NCBI GenBank assembly: GCA_964431495.1
Contig: CAYSJU010000009.1
Span: 1 to 64,000, forward strand
Length of the DNA: 64,000 nucleotides
Source of the DNA: CAYSJU01 sp964431495
Lineage (GTDB): Bacteria > Omnitrophota > Gorgyraeia > Tantalellales > Tantalellaceae
Direction: 5' to 3'
The notes below the pieces were generated by a model. That model had not been told where the DNA came from, ran no database searches, and was given only the letters and a program-made list of their open reading frames with translations. Made by a program: the position numbers and the translations under genes. Each line of letters starts with the position of its first letter. Within the stretch, counting starts at the first letter, position 1. Shown here in pieces: positions 17,691 to 26,577 of this stretch.

Positions 17691-19268
17691 GTGAAGGTCC
17701 TATTGATTTCTATCGATCTGGTCCTGGGGGCAAGGATTTTGGTGAATGTATTGAAAGAGAAGGATGTTGAGGCGAAGAATCTCCAGATCGTCGGGGTGAG
17801 ATATTCAGACCCTTTTTCGGAAGATGCCTTGCGGGACATCTATGAATTCAGCAGGGGATATGATGTTGTAGGATTGTCTTTCAATTCATTTTATTCGGTG
17901 TTGGCGGCTCGACTGGGAAAATATTTGAAATCCAGGGGAGTGAAATGGCTTATCGCCGGCGGCACTCACGTGACCGCCATGCCCGAAGAGGTTATGTCCT
18001 ACGCGGATATGGCTGTTATTTATGAGGCAGAATTGACTTTACCGAGAGTTTTGAAAAACCTGGATTCACCCGGTTCATTGCGCGATATAGGCGGGATCGT
18101 TTTTAAGGACGGGAATGGACAGATCATCAGAACGGGTAACCCTCAGATCGAGCTTGATCTTGACAACATTCCATTCCAGAGTATCTCAAATGAAGACATA
18201 ACCTACTATAATGTACGGAACAATACTTTCGAGGAACCGACGGTCGATACTTTCTTTCCGCACGGCCACAGGAATTATTATGTCCTTACTTCAAGAGGTT
18301 GCCCGTTCAAGTGCACTTATTGTTCCAGCAGCTTTTTTGCGAAACTCGCCGAAGGTTCCCAAAAAGTGAGAAAAAGGTCTGTTGATAATATCATTTCGGA
18401 GATGAAAACAGCCAAGCAGGCGGGCTTCGAAGCGTTTTATATAGCGGATGATAATTTTTTATCCTTTACCCTTAAAGAGATCGAGAACTTTCTGGAACTG
18501 TATGGATCACAAATAAATTTGCCTTTTAGCGCCGGCGGCCTGAATCCGAACAATATGAGGGCGAAGGATTCGTCTAAAAAGATAGAGATACTTTTGAAGT
18601 GTGGATTGTCGGATGTGAGAATAGGGGTGCAGAGCGGAAGCGATCGAACATTGAAAATTTTTAATAGAAGCTATACCGCCGAAGAGGTCCCTGAATTACT
18701 GAAAATTTTTGAAAACCGCAAAACGATCTGGAAAGAACCCAATGATAAATTAAGAATAGCTGTTGATTTTATTTGTGACTCACCCTGGGAGGATGAAAGG
18801 GATAAATTAGACACACTGGGATTGGCGAATAATTTATTATCCACGTACGGGGTGTTTTTCAACACGCTGATCTATCTGCCGGCAACAGATATCTACAATT
18901 TAGCTTTAAAAGAGGGGTGGATCAAAGACAAGGAAAAAGATATATATCTAAGGGGCATAGGCGGGCTTGAAGATAATATATATAACCGTTTGCTGTATCT
19001 CATAGCTGTTCTCAAGGAACGCGGCGGCAAAATGCCCGATAAAATGATATCGCATATCTTGGATCTACACAAAAAGGATCCGGATCTGGCAGAAACACTC
19101 GTAGACTTTATTATGAGAACCATAAACGATGTTGAAGACCACCATGGTTTTAATGCAAGCCATTTAACGTTACATCCTTACTTGAAAGGTTTTAAAACGT
19201 GGGAAAAGACCGTCGGGCAAAAAGGGAAAAAGGTTTTGTTTAGAAGTTACCACGAGTCATATGGTTAA
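17691..19268 (+). CDS. B12-binding-domain radical SAM protein (second of three)
   Basis: This 525-residue protein begins with GTG behind a strong AGGAGGTG. The cobalamin-binding domain covers about residues 1-130 (VVGLSFNSFYSVLAARL, WLIAGGTHVTAMPEEV). The radical SAM cluster motif is Cys204-x3-Cys208-x2-Cys211 (CPFKCTYC). The long C-terminal part includes YIADDNFLSF and GVQSGSDRTL, typical of the partial TIM barrel. It differs strongly from the proteins at 10607 and 21594, so the three are not recent duplicates. It probably performs a separate radical step in the same pathway. Confidence 0.85.
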   Translation: MKVLLISIDLVLGARILVNVLKEKDVEAKNLQIVGVRYSDPFSEDALRDIYEFSRGYDVVGLSFNSFYSVLAARLGKYLKSRGVKWLIAGGTHVTAMPEEVMSYADMAVIYEAELTLPRVLKNLDSPGSLRDIGGIVFKDGNGQIIRTGNPQIELDLDNIPFQSISNEDITYYNVRNNTFEEPTVDTFFPHGHRNYYVLTSRGCPFKCTYCSSSFFAKLAEGSQKVRKRSVDNIISEMKTAKQAGFEAFYIADDNFLSFTLKEIENFLELYGSQINLPFSAGGLNPNNMRAKDSSKKIEILLKCGLSDVRIGVQSGSDRTLKIFNRSYTAEEVPELLKIFENRKTIWKEPNDKLRIAVDFICDSPWEDERDKLDTLGLANNLLSTYGVFFNTLIYLPATDIYNLALKEGWIKDKEKDIYLRGIGGLEDNIYNRLLYLIAVLKERGGKMPDKMISHILDLHKKDPDLAETLVDFIMRTINDVEDHHGFNASHLTLHPYLKGFKTWEKTVGQKGKKVLFRSYHESYG

Positions 19269-19286
19269 CGGACAGGGACAGGATCG

Positions 19287-19961
19287 ATGCGTGATTATAA
19301 AATAAAGTATCTTTCGCATATGTTAGAAAAAAAAGTGCCGGTTTACGGGAACAAAAAGGCTTCTTTGGAGATTAGTCCTGATAAATCTCTTGACAGAGGA
19401 GATTCCTGCAATACTTTCAGGTTTTCCATGCAAAATCACTGGGGAACACACATCGATGCGCCCGCGCATTTTTTTAAGGGCGCGAAGAAAGTATCGGATT
19501 ATACGGCCGGCAACTGGTTATTTAAGGAACCATGCGTGATCGAGCTGCCTTTACAAAAAGGCAGGGCGATAAGGCTGGATGAGGTAAGTGCGGAAATAAA
19601 GAAATGTCATGACCTTTTGCTGTTAAAAACAGGGTTCGGACGCTATAGGGGCTCAAGAACTTACAGTTTCAAAGGTCCTTCGGTAAGTCCTGAGGTAGGG
19701 CTTTGGTTAAGGAGCGAAAGACCCAATATTCGGGCGATAGGGTTTGATTTCATATCTATCGGGTCATATCGGGACAGGGAAGAGGGCAGGCGAACGCACA
19801 GGGTTTTCTTGGACCCCGGGCAGAAAGGCTGCCCGGTCTTGATCATCGAGGACATGAAACTATCTTACGACCTGTCCAGGTTGAAGACGGCCTGGGTGGC
19901 GCCGTTGCTGATAGATCGGATAGACAGTTCTCCATGTACGGTGTTTGGTGTATTTGATTAA
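19287..19961 (+). CDS. Cyclase-family metal hydrolase (kynurenine formamidase-like)
   Basis: This 224-residue protein contains HWGTHIDAPAHFF near residue 51, the HxGTHxDxPxH metal-binding signature of the cyclase / arylformamidase family. IGFDFISIGSYRDR follows near residue 152. The C-terminal AWVAPLLIDRIDSSPCTVFG is also family-like. These enzymes hydrolyse amides or formamides or cyclise small molecules. Nothing for tryptophan breakdown is present, so it likely removes an N-formyl or amide group, or closes a lactam, in the cassette product. It is unusual in a glycan locus. Confidence 0.8.
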   Translation: MRDYKIKYLSHMLEKKVPVYGNKKASLEISPDKSLDRGDSCNTFRFSMQNHWGTHIDAPAHFFKGAKKVSDYTAGNWLFKEPCVIELPLQKGRAIRLDEVSAEIKKCHDLLLLKTGFGRYRGSRTYSFKGPSVSPEVGLWLRSERPNIRAIGFDFISIGSYRDREEGRRTHRVFLDPGQKGCPVLIIEDMKLSYDLSRLKTAWVAPLLIDRIDSSPCTVFGVFD

Positions 19962-19983
19962 AGACAATTTAAGAGGTGAAAAA

Positions 19984-20874
19984 ATGAAGAAAGTCATAAT
20001 TTTTGGCGGTTCAGGTTTCATCGGCAGCCATGTCGCCGATGTTCTTACAGAAGAAGGGTTTGAAGTACGCATTTTTGATTTAAAGAAAAGCCCGTATTTG
20101 TCCGAGAAGCAGAGGTTTATCAAGGGTGATATACTTGACAGGAACAAAGTACAAGAGGCTGTTGCTGGGAACGATATTGTCTATAATTTCGCGGGACAAT
20201 CTGATATAGACGCCGCAATGAACGAGCCTCTGGATACCGTATCCACCAATATCATAGGGAATACCAATATACTGGAAGCATGCCGTAGACACGGGATAAA
20301 AAGGTTTATCTTCGCGAGCACAATATATGTCTACAGTGATACGGGATCTTTTTACAAGTCAAGCAAGCAGTCCTGCGAGCTTATTATAGAGGATTACCAG
20401 AAACAGTTCGGTCTCGATTTCACCATTCTTAGATACGGCAGCCTTTACGGGCCGAGGTCGGATGGAAGAAATTGGATACACTCGATATTAAGACAGGCCC
20501 TCGATCAGAAAAAGATAACAAGGAAGGGGGATGGTGAAGAAATAAGGGAATACGTGCATGTGCACGATGCAGCGAAGTTGAGCGTCAAGATATTAGATGG
20601 CGGATATAAGAATCAACACGTAATGGTAACGGGGAACCAGCAGACGCGCATCAAGGATCTAATGATAATGATCAAGGAGATTTTAAATAATAAGGTGGAT
20701 CTGGAGTTCGTTGATATCGGAAAAGATCTGCATTATGAGATAACGCCTTATAATTTCAGCCCTAAGTTGGCGAAAAAGATAGTGGGCGATCATTATATAG
20801 ATCTTGGACAGGGGATACTGGACACCCTGAATCACATCTATAAAAAGAATACGGTTCATGGTAACAGGCTTTAG
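19984..20874 (+). CDS. NAD-dependent sugar epimerase/dehydratase (extended SDR)
   Basis: This protein has about 296 residues. ATG 19984 follows AAGAGG and places the Rossmann glycine motif VIIFGGSGFIGSHVADVL at the N-terminus; an upstream in-frame start at 19945 lies inside the previous gene. FIFASTIYVYS gives the catalytic Ser/Thr, and YKSSK gives Tyr and Lys. EYVHVHDAAKLSVKIL is the usual C-terminal substrate region. It probably epimerises, reduces or dehydrates a nucleotide sugar. The specific reaction cannot be read. Confidence 0.84.
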   Translation: MKKVIIFGGSGFIGSHVADVLTEEGFEVRIFDLKKSPYLSEKQRFIKGDILDRNKVQEAVAGNDIVYNFAGQSDIDAAMNEPLDTVSTNIIGNTNILEACRRHGIKRFIFASTIYVYSDTGSFYKSSKQSCELIIEDYQKQFGLDFTILRYGSLYGPRSDGRNWIHSILRQALDQKKITRKGDGEEIREYVHVHDAAKLSVKILDGGYKNQHVMVTGNQQTRIKDLMIMIKEILNNKVDLEFVDIGKDLHYEITPYNFSPKLAKKIVGDHYIDLGQGILDTLNHIYKKNTVHGNRL

Positions 20875-20885
20875 GGGGTTTCAAT

Positions 20886-21539
20886 ATGATACGAGCTTTG
20901 ATTTTTGATTTTGACGGCGTTATAGCGGAATCCGTTGATGTGAAGACGGAAGCGTTCAGGGAGCTTTTTAAAGACTATCCTGATAGTGCTGACGCCATAG
21001 AGAAATTCCATTTAGACAACGGTGGGATGTCCCGATACGATAAGTTCAGGCACATATACGCCAATATCCTGAAGCAGGAGCTGCCGGGGGAGAGGTTTAG
21101 CGAACTCTGCGGATCTTTCCATAAGCTGGTTGTTGATAAGGTAGTCGAAGCTCCGTTTGTGGAAGGATGCATTGAGGTGCTGGATCTTTGTTCCGGGAAA
21201 TATCCCATGTATATCGTTTCAGGGACTCCGGAAGGCGAGATGAAAGAAATAGTAAAACGGCGGGCGCTTGAGGGATATTTTCTCGAGATTTACGGTTCGC
21301 CGGACAGTAAAACCAGATCAATAAGAAAGATCCTGGTTGATAACGGGTTCAAACCGGAAGAAGTTTTGTTCATAGGCGATTCAAAAAACGATCTTCAGGC
21401 CGCCGAAGAGACGGGTGTAATATTTATCGCCAGGGCGGTGGATGAAGAAGAGGACTGGCTTAGATCCGAAAGCGTGAAGACCTCTTTTCCGGATCTCAGG
21501 GGGGTGGAAGATTATATTGAGACGCATAACCATATTTAA
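20886..21539 (+). CDS. HAD-superfamily phosphatase (beta-phosphoglucomutase-like)
   Basis: This 217-residue HAD subfamily I protein has the motif I nucleophile in IFDFDGVIAES (residues 6-16), motif II serine in YIVSGTPEGEM near residue 113, a conserved lysine region, and motif IV in EVLFIGDSKNDLQAA near residue 160. An alpha-helical cap lies between motifs I and II. It most likely dephosphorylates a pathway intermediate, as HAD phosphatases do before CMP activation of nonulosonates or phospho-alcohols. It is the last gene of the compact cassette before a 54-base gap. Confidence 0.85.
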   Translation: MIRALIFDFDGVIAESVDVKTEAFRELFKDYPDSADAIEKFHLDNGGMSRYDKFRHIYANILKQELPGERFSELCGSFHKLVVDKVVEAPFVEGCIEVLDLCSGKYPMYIVSGTPEGEMKEIVKRRALEGYFLEIYGSPDSKTRSIRKILVDNGFKPEEVLFIGDSKNDLQAAEETGVIFIARAVDEEEDWLRSESVKTSFPDLRGVEDYIETHNHI

Positions 21540-21593
21540 AAGGAAAGCTGCCGATATAAGGCGAGCAGGGAGTAAAACAGCTTTAGGAAGATC

Positions 21594-23015
21594 ATGTTTA
21601 TTATGCCCAGGTCTCAGGGGAGATATGGTAAGCCGAGTTCGCCACCGGTCGGGATAGCGTACCTGGCGACTTTTCTTAAAGCCCGGGGACATGAAGTCGG
21701 GGTAATGGATCTAAGGGTAGAGAAAAAAGGATACGATCACATTTCCGCGATAAAGGCTTTTGGCCCGGAAACCGTGGGTGTGAGTTTCATGAGCAACGGG
21801 TACAAAGAGAGTTACACCCTTATTGATGAAATAAAGACAAAACTCGGAGTGACGGTTATTATCGGGGGAGCGCATCCTTCCACTTTAAGGGAAAAGGTCC
21901 TGGAGGAGTGCGGAGCCGATTACGCTGTTTATGGAGAGGGAGAATTCACCATGTTAGAGTTTTTGGAACAGAAAGCTCCCCCCGAAATAAAAGGACTGGT
22001 ATGGCGCGACGGGGAAAATATCGTGGTAAACCCACCGCGTGAACCGTTGCTTGACCTTGATTCTTTGCCTTTTCCCGACCATGGGATGTTTAAACTTGAC
22101 CGGTATGGCCGGAAGAGGATCTCATTGAATACTTCCCGGGGGTGCCCGCATTTATGCACGTATTGCGCGGTCGATCTGGTTATCGGCAGAAGGTTCAGGG
22201 CGCGCAGCCCGGAGAACGTCGTGGACGAGATAGAATACTGGTACCGGAGGGGATACAGGAATTTTGGTTTTAATGACAGCACTTTTACCGAGGACATGAA
22301 ACGGGCGGGCAGGATAGCGGAAGAACTGATAAGGCGGAATATTGAAATAGAATGGGATCTCAGGACGGGTATAAGGGTCGACAGGGTTAATAAAGAGCTG
22401 TTGCGCAAATTGAAGCAGGCGGGATGTAATTTTATAGCATTCGGGATAGAATCAATAGACCCGGAAGTTATTCAGTTAATGCGTAAGAAGACCACGTTTG
22501 AAATGGCAGAGAAAGCCGTCCGGGACGCAAGAGCAAGTGGATTGGGTGTCGGCGGTTTTTTTATGATCGGGACGCCGGGTGATACATACAAAAAATTCAA
22601 AAAGACTTACGATTTCGCTGACCAGGAAATATTCGATGAGGTAAGGTTCTATAATACAGAACCTTATCCCGGGACCGCCATCTATGAATGGATCAGGGCA
22701 AACGGCAGATTTCTTGCCGAGCCGGAAGAGTATCTTAATTCGCGGTCAAGATGGGACGAAGAACCCATATTTGAAACTGATCGTTTTGCCGCCAGAGAGA
22801 GAAAGAAGGCGTTTAACGAAGGTGAATTTCTCGTGGCCAAGAAACTGGCAATAAAGGTCCTCGGCAGGAAACTGGGGGTTTTTGTCTATTCCCCCTGCAG
22901 AAACAGGATGATCAGGAAGGTTGTCCTCTTTATGGGGTTCAGGATGGCCCCCTTGATCTTCAAGTTTATGTCGTTGAAGAATAATTCATCAGCACCAAAG
23001 GAAAGTATCGGATGA
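21594..23015 (+). CDS. B12-binding-domain radical SAM protein (third of three)
   Basis: This 473-residue protein has a cobalamin-binding domain over about residues 1-130 with PPVGIAYLATFLKARGHEV and VIIGGAHPSTLREKV. The cluster motif is Cys184-x3-Cys188-x2-Cys191 (CPHLCTYC). FGIESIDPEVIQLMRKKTT near residue 283 is the common BchE-like pattern in the barrel. The C-terminal 70 residues are basic and may contact membrane. It overlaps the next methyltransferase by 4 bases. A role in modifying a lipid-linked or sugar substrate is plausible but not shown. Confidence 0.85.
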   Translation: MFIMPRSQGRYGKPSSPPVGIAYLATFLKARGHEVGVMDLRVEKKGYDHISAIKAFGPETVGVSFMSNGYKESYTLIDEIKTKLGVTVIIGGAHPSTLREKVLEECGADYAVYGEGEFTMLEFLEQKAPPEIKGLVWRDGENIVVNPPREPLLDLDSLPFPDHGMFKLDRYGRKRISLNTSRGCPHLCTYCAVDLVIGRRFRARSPENVVDEIEYWYRRGYRNFGFNDSTFTEDMKRAGRIAEELIRRNIEIEWDLRTGIRVDRVNKELLRKLKQAGCNFIAFGIESIDPEVIQLMRKKTTFEMAEKAVRDARASGLGVGGFFMIGTPGDTYKKFKKTYDFADQEIFDEVRFYNTEPYPGTAIYEWIRANGRFLAEPEEYLNSRSRWDEEPIFETDRFAARERKKAFNEGEFLVAKKLAIKVLGRKLGVFVYSPCRNRMIRKVVLFMGFRMAPLIFKFMSLKNNSSAPKESIG

Positions 23016-23812
23016 ACATGGATCATATTGAAAAGATGAACAGGGAGACAAAAGAGGCCTGGGATGAGAACTGGAAGGATATAAAAATAGAGACCATCCT
23101 CGAGATGTTCGGATATCCGAGAGTGGAAAAGTTCCTGAACATCTTTACTCCTTATCTACCGGAGAACGGGCGCATACTGGAAGCCGGCTGCGGCTTGGGG
23201 CCATGGGTCATAAAGCTGGGCGCGCTTGGGTATAAGATGGTCGGAATAGACTACCAGCAGGCCTGTATAGACAAGATCAAGGCATATGATAATGGGCAGG
23301 AGGTATATACAGCCGATGTGTCGAATATTCCGTTTGAAGATAACAGTTTCGAGGCTTATCTGTCCTGGGGGGTCATAGAACATTTCGCTGAAGGGCCTGA
23401 TAAAGCCCTTGAAGAAGCTCACAGGGTGTTAAAAGATGAGGGACGGCTGCTGCTCACGGTCCCGTATAAAAATATATTCAGGAGGATAAAGGAACCCTTT
23501 GATCATGTAAAGCGCAACCCGTTCATTCGCAGGATACTCAATAAACCTCCGAAGGTATATTATTACCAGAAATTTTTCAGGGTCAGGGAACTCGAAGAAG
23601 TAATATCAAGGAGCGGCTTTCATGTAGAAAAGATCATACCCGTGGACCAGATATTCGGTCTTGTTGAATTTTCGAGCCTGTTCCGGGACAAGAACAGCCT
23701 GGACGGGGAGAATAAATTTGCTGTTTTCGGGGGCAATATTCTGGAGAAAATATTGCCCTGGGCAAGCGCGGGTTCTACCTTTGTGGTGGCCCGCAAAAAG
23801 AGAAAAAAATAA
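23012..23812 (+). CDS. Class I SAM methyltransferase
   Basis: This 266-residue protein has the SAM motif RILEAGCGLGPWVIKLGALG near residue 50, then MVGIDYQQ, ADVSNIPFEDNSFEAYLSWG and GVIEHFAEGPDKALEEAHRV. This is the Methyltransf_11 order. It starts in an ATGA overlap with the third B12-radical SAM gene, which suggests they act on the same substrate. It has no membrane segment. Confidence 0.84.
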   Translation: MNMDHIEKMNRETKEAWDENWKDIKIETILEMFGYPRVEKFLNIFTPYLPENGRILEAGCGLGPWVIKLGALGYKMVGIDYQQACIDKIKAYDNGQEVYTADVSNIPFEDNSFEAYLSWGVIEHFAEGPDKALEEAHRVLKDEGRLLLTVPYKNIFRRIKEPFDHVKRNPFIRRILNKPPKVYYYQKFFRVRELEEVISRSGFHVEKIIPVDQIFGLVEFSSLFRDKNSLDGENKFAVFGGNILEKILPWASAGSTFVVARKKRKK

Positions 23813-23840
23813 ATGCATCATAGATCCACAGGAGGCGAGC

Positions 23841-24782
23841 ATGAAGCTTATTATTCAGATACCCTGTTACAATGAAGAAAGAACTCTTCCTGTAACACTT
23901 AAGGATCTACCCGAACGGGTTGAAGGTGTGGACGAGATAGAGACACTTGTGATCAATGATGGCTCCTCGGACGCTACGGTAGAAGTTGCGAGAGAACAGG
24001 GTGTTGACCATATACTGAATTTACCGTCCAGAGGAGGACTCGCGGAGGCTTTCAGGGAAGGGATAGAGAGATCCCTGGAACTCGGAGCTGATATCATTGT
24101 CAACACGGACGCCGATAACCAGTATTTCGGCCAGGATATCACAAAACTTGTCAAGCCGGTCCTTGAACGGAAGGCGGAAATGGTGATAGGATGCAGGGAT
24201 ATAAAGGACATCAAGCATTTTTCTTTTATGAAAAAGTCCTTACAAAGGTTCGGAAGCTATCTGGTCCGCCGGTTTTCCGGGACGGATATTCCTGATACCA
24301 CAAGCGGGTTCAGGGCTTATTCCCGGGAAGCCGCGCTCAGGATCAATATCTTTTCTTCTTATACCTATACGCTGGAGTCGATCATCCAGGCCGGCCGGCA
24401 GGAGATCCCCGTTACTCACGTGAACATAAGAACGAACGATAAGCTGAGAGAATCAAGGCTGATAAAAAGCATTCCTTCTTACGTCACAAGGTCAGCTGGC
24501 ACGATCCTGCGGATATATCTTATGTATGAGCCATTGAAGACGTTTCTCAGTATAGGTATTATTTTTATTATTCCCGGGGTTTTACTTATTCTGAGGTTTT
24601 TGTATTTCCATTTTACGGCCGGCAGAAGCGGGCTGATCCAGTCTTTGATAATCGCGGCCGTTTTACTTATTATGGGTTTTGGAACGGTATTACTTGGACT
24701 TCTCGGGGATATAATTTCCGTAAATAGAAGGTTTAACCAGGAAATATTATACAGGCTGAAAAAGCAAAACCTGAAAAAATAA
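23841..24782 (+). CDS. GT2 glycosyltransferase with two C-terminal membrane segments
   Basis: This protein has about 313 residues. The open frame begins at 23661 inside the previous gene, but ATG 23841 sits 5 bases after AGGAGG and begins MKLIIQIPCYNEERTL, the normal GT2 start. LVINDGSSDAT and NTDADNQYF (the DxD metal motif) are present near residues 35 and 90. Two strong hydrophobic stretches near residues 235-260 and 268-290 anchor it in the inner membrane. The layout matches polyprenyl-phosphate glucosyl- or mannosyltransferases, which feed GT-C enzymes such as the one at 26578. Confidence 0.87.
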   Translation: MKLIIQIPCYNEERTLPVTLKDLPERVEGVDEIETLVINDGSSDATVEVAREQGVDHILNLPSRGGLAEAFREGIERSLELGADIIVNTDADNQYFGQDITKLVKPVLERKAEMVIGCRDIKDIKHFSFMKKSLQRFGSYLVRRFSGTDIPDTTSGFRAYSREAALRINIFSSYTYTLESIIQAGRQEIPVTHVNIRTNDKLRESRLIKSIPSYVTRSAGTILRIYLMYEPLKTFLSIGIIFIIPGVLLILRFLYFHFTAGRSGLIQSLIIAAVLLIMGFGTVLLGLLGDIISVNRRFNQEILYRLKKQNLKK

Positions 24783-24794
24783 AGGGCTATTTTT

Positions 24795-26018
24795 ATGGTT
24801 TCCACAGACATCGCAAGGGGGAAGGAAAAGCTATTAATAGTTACGAGCACTTTTCCGAGGTATAGCGGGGATGCAGTGTCCGCGAGGTTCGTTCTTGACC
24901 TGGCGCGGGCGCTTACCGCGCATTACGAAGTGCATGTTTTGACTCCACATTCTCCCGGATCGCGGCGATCAGAGGTCCTTGATGGAATAAAGGTCCACAG
25001 GTTCCTTTATTTTGTGCCGACTAGATTAGAAAAATTGACGACCGGTGAAGGCATTTTAGCCAATTGCCGGAAGAACGGGTTCTTATTTTTACAACTCCCG
25101 TTTTTGTTCCTATCGGAGATCTTCCAGATAGTCCGGCTGGTCAAAAAAGAGGATATAAGTATTATCAATTCGCACTGGATAGTGCCGCAGGGGATAGCGG
25201 TGGCCCTGGTCAAGGGATATCTTGGAGTCAAACACGTCATGACCGTCCACGCGGCCGGGATATTTACATTGAAACGATGGGGAAGCCTGGGCAGGAAGCT
25301 GGCGGGATTTATTGTCCGGCGTTCTGACGCGGTCATGCCGGTCAGCAGTTATATAAAGGCTACATTGGACGGACTGGTCGACGGAAGATACGTTTGTAAT
25401 ATATTGCCGATGGGGGCCAATACCGGACTGTTTAACGGCGGAGAAGAAGGTTATTTGGGGAAAAAGAAAAGAGGGTTCAGGGTTCTTTTTGTGGGGAAGA
25501 TAGTCGAGAAAAAGGGACTAAAATATTTTCTGGAAGCGGTAAGTATTCTGAAAAAAAAGAGTATTCCGGTAGAACTTATCGTCGCGGGCGGTGGTCCGCT
25601 TGAAAAAGAACTAATGGATTACGCCATGGAACTGGAAATGGATGAAGACGTATCTTTTCTTGGCTGGATCCCCAATGAAAAGCTTCCCGAACTTTACAGG
25701 TCCGTGGATATGACAGTGGTCCCTTCGGTATTTGACGGAAAAGGGGAAACTGAAGGCATGCCGGTCGTAGTTTTAGAATCTATGGCAATGGCCAGACCTG
25801 TCCTCGCGAGCAGGATAAGCGGCATACCTGATATCGTGGAAGACGGGGTTAACGGCTGGCTGGTAGAACCCGGGTCCTCTAAAGCGTTCGCGGACAGGAT
25901 GGAGAAGATCAGTGACGCCGATCTTAACAGGTGCCGGGAAGGCGCGTTGAACACTGCCTCAAGGTTCAGTTATGCGTCCATAGCATCCGGATACAGTGAG
26001 GTCATCGATGCGTTGTGA
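24795..26018 (+). CDS. GT4 glycosyltransferase
   Basis: This 407-residue GT-B-fold retaining enzyme has an N-terminal domain starting LLIVTSTFPRYSGDAVSARF, the linker region FRVLFVGKIVEKKGLKYFLE near residue 227, and a C-terminal donor-binding EGMPVVVLESMAMARPVLAS near residue 318 (the E-x7-E motif). PVSSYIKATLDGL lies in between. It transfers a nucleotide-activated sugar onto the growing lipid-linked chain at the cytoplasmic face. The sugar is not known. Confidence 0.87.
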   Translation: MVSTDIARGKEKLLIVTSTFPRYSGDAVSARFVLDLARALTAHYEVHVLTPHSPGSRRSEVLDGIKVHRFLYFVPTRLEKLTTGEGILANCRKNGFLFLQLPFLFLSEIFQIVRLVKKEDISIINSHWIVPQGIAVALVKGYLGVKHVMTVHAAGIFTLKRWGSLGRKLAGFIVRRSDAVMPVSSYIKATLDGLVDGRYVCNILPMGANTGLFNGGEEGYLGKKKRGFRVLFVGKIVEKKGLKYFLEAVSILKKKSIPVELIVAGGGPLEKELMDYAMELEMDEDVSFLGWIPNEKLPELYRSVDMTVVPSVFDGKGETEGMPVVVLESMAMARPVLASRISGIPDIVEDGVNGWLVEPGSSKAFADRMEKISDADLNRCREGALNTASRFSYASIASGYSEVIDAL

Positions 26019-26042
26019 TACGCAATACATGAGGGGGCGATA

Positions 26043-26573
26043 ATGATAAGAGAAGATATCGTAAAAAGTTACGTTAAAGGTAAGGACGTGCTGGATGTCG
26101 GCGCCGTAGGTCAGACACGTCATTACAACTTGTGGGAAGACATCAAGGTGATGACGAGATCTTTGACCGGCATAGATATCGTGCCTTCTCCCGATAAGGA
26201 TATAATCCAGGGAAACATAGAAACGTATTCCTTCGGCAAGAAGTTTGACGTGATCGTGCTGGGGGATGTGATCGAACACGTGGATAACCAGGGATTGTTG
26301 CTCGATAATCTGCGCAGGCACCTTAAAGAGGACGGTGTTATTATAATGACTACACCCAACGCGAAATGGCCCACTGTTTTTTTGCCGACAAACCCCACGC
26401 ATACATTGTGGCATGACAGAAGGACCATAAGCGCCATAGTCGAAAGACACGGGTTAAATATAGTAGGATTCAGGTACTACTATGGAAACAAGTCGCGTTA
26501 TAATCCTTTGGTCAGGTTGTTTATAAAAAGGCAGCAGATGCTGGTCATCTGTAAACTCAAGAAAGAGCCGTGA
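26043..26573 (+). CDS. Small class I SAM methyltransferase
   Basis: This 176-residue protein has DVLDVGAVGQTRHYNLW near residue 16 for SAM binding, TGIDIVPSP for the acidic strand, and VIVLGDVIEHVDNQGLLLDN near residue 75. It is short, with only the core fold. GAGGGG precedes the ATG. Homologues occur in glycan loci, where they methylate sugars or glycan ends. It precedes a GT-C membrane protein by 4 bases. Confidence 0.8.
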   Translation: MIREDIVKSYVKGKDVLDVGAVGQTRHYNLWEDIKVMTRSLTGIDIVPSPDKDIIQGNIETYSFGKKFDVIVLGDVIEHVDNQGLLLDNLRRHLKEDGVIIMTTPNAKWPTVFLPTNPTHTLWHDRRTISAIVERHGLNIVGFRYYYGNKSRYNPLVRLFIKRQQMLVICKLKKEP

Positions 26574-26577
26574 TATC

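Noticed and set aside
23661..23840. N-terminal 60-residue extension of the GT2 gene
   Set aside because: It lies inside the previous methyltransferase gene, and AGGAGG with ATG 23841 gives a normal GT2 start.
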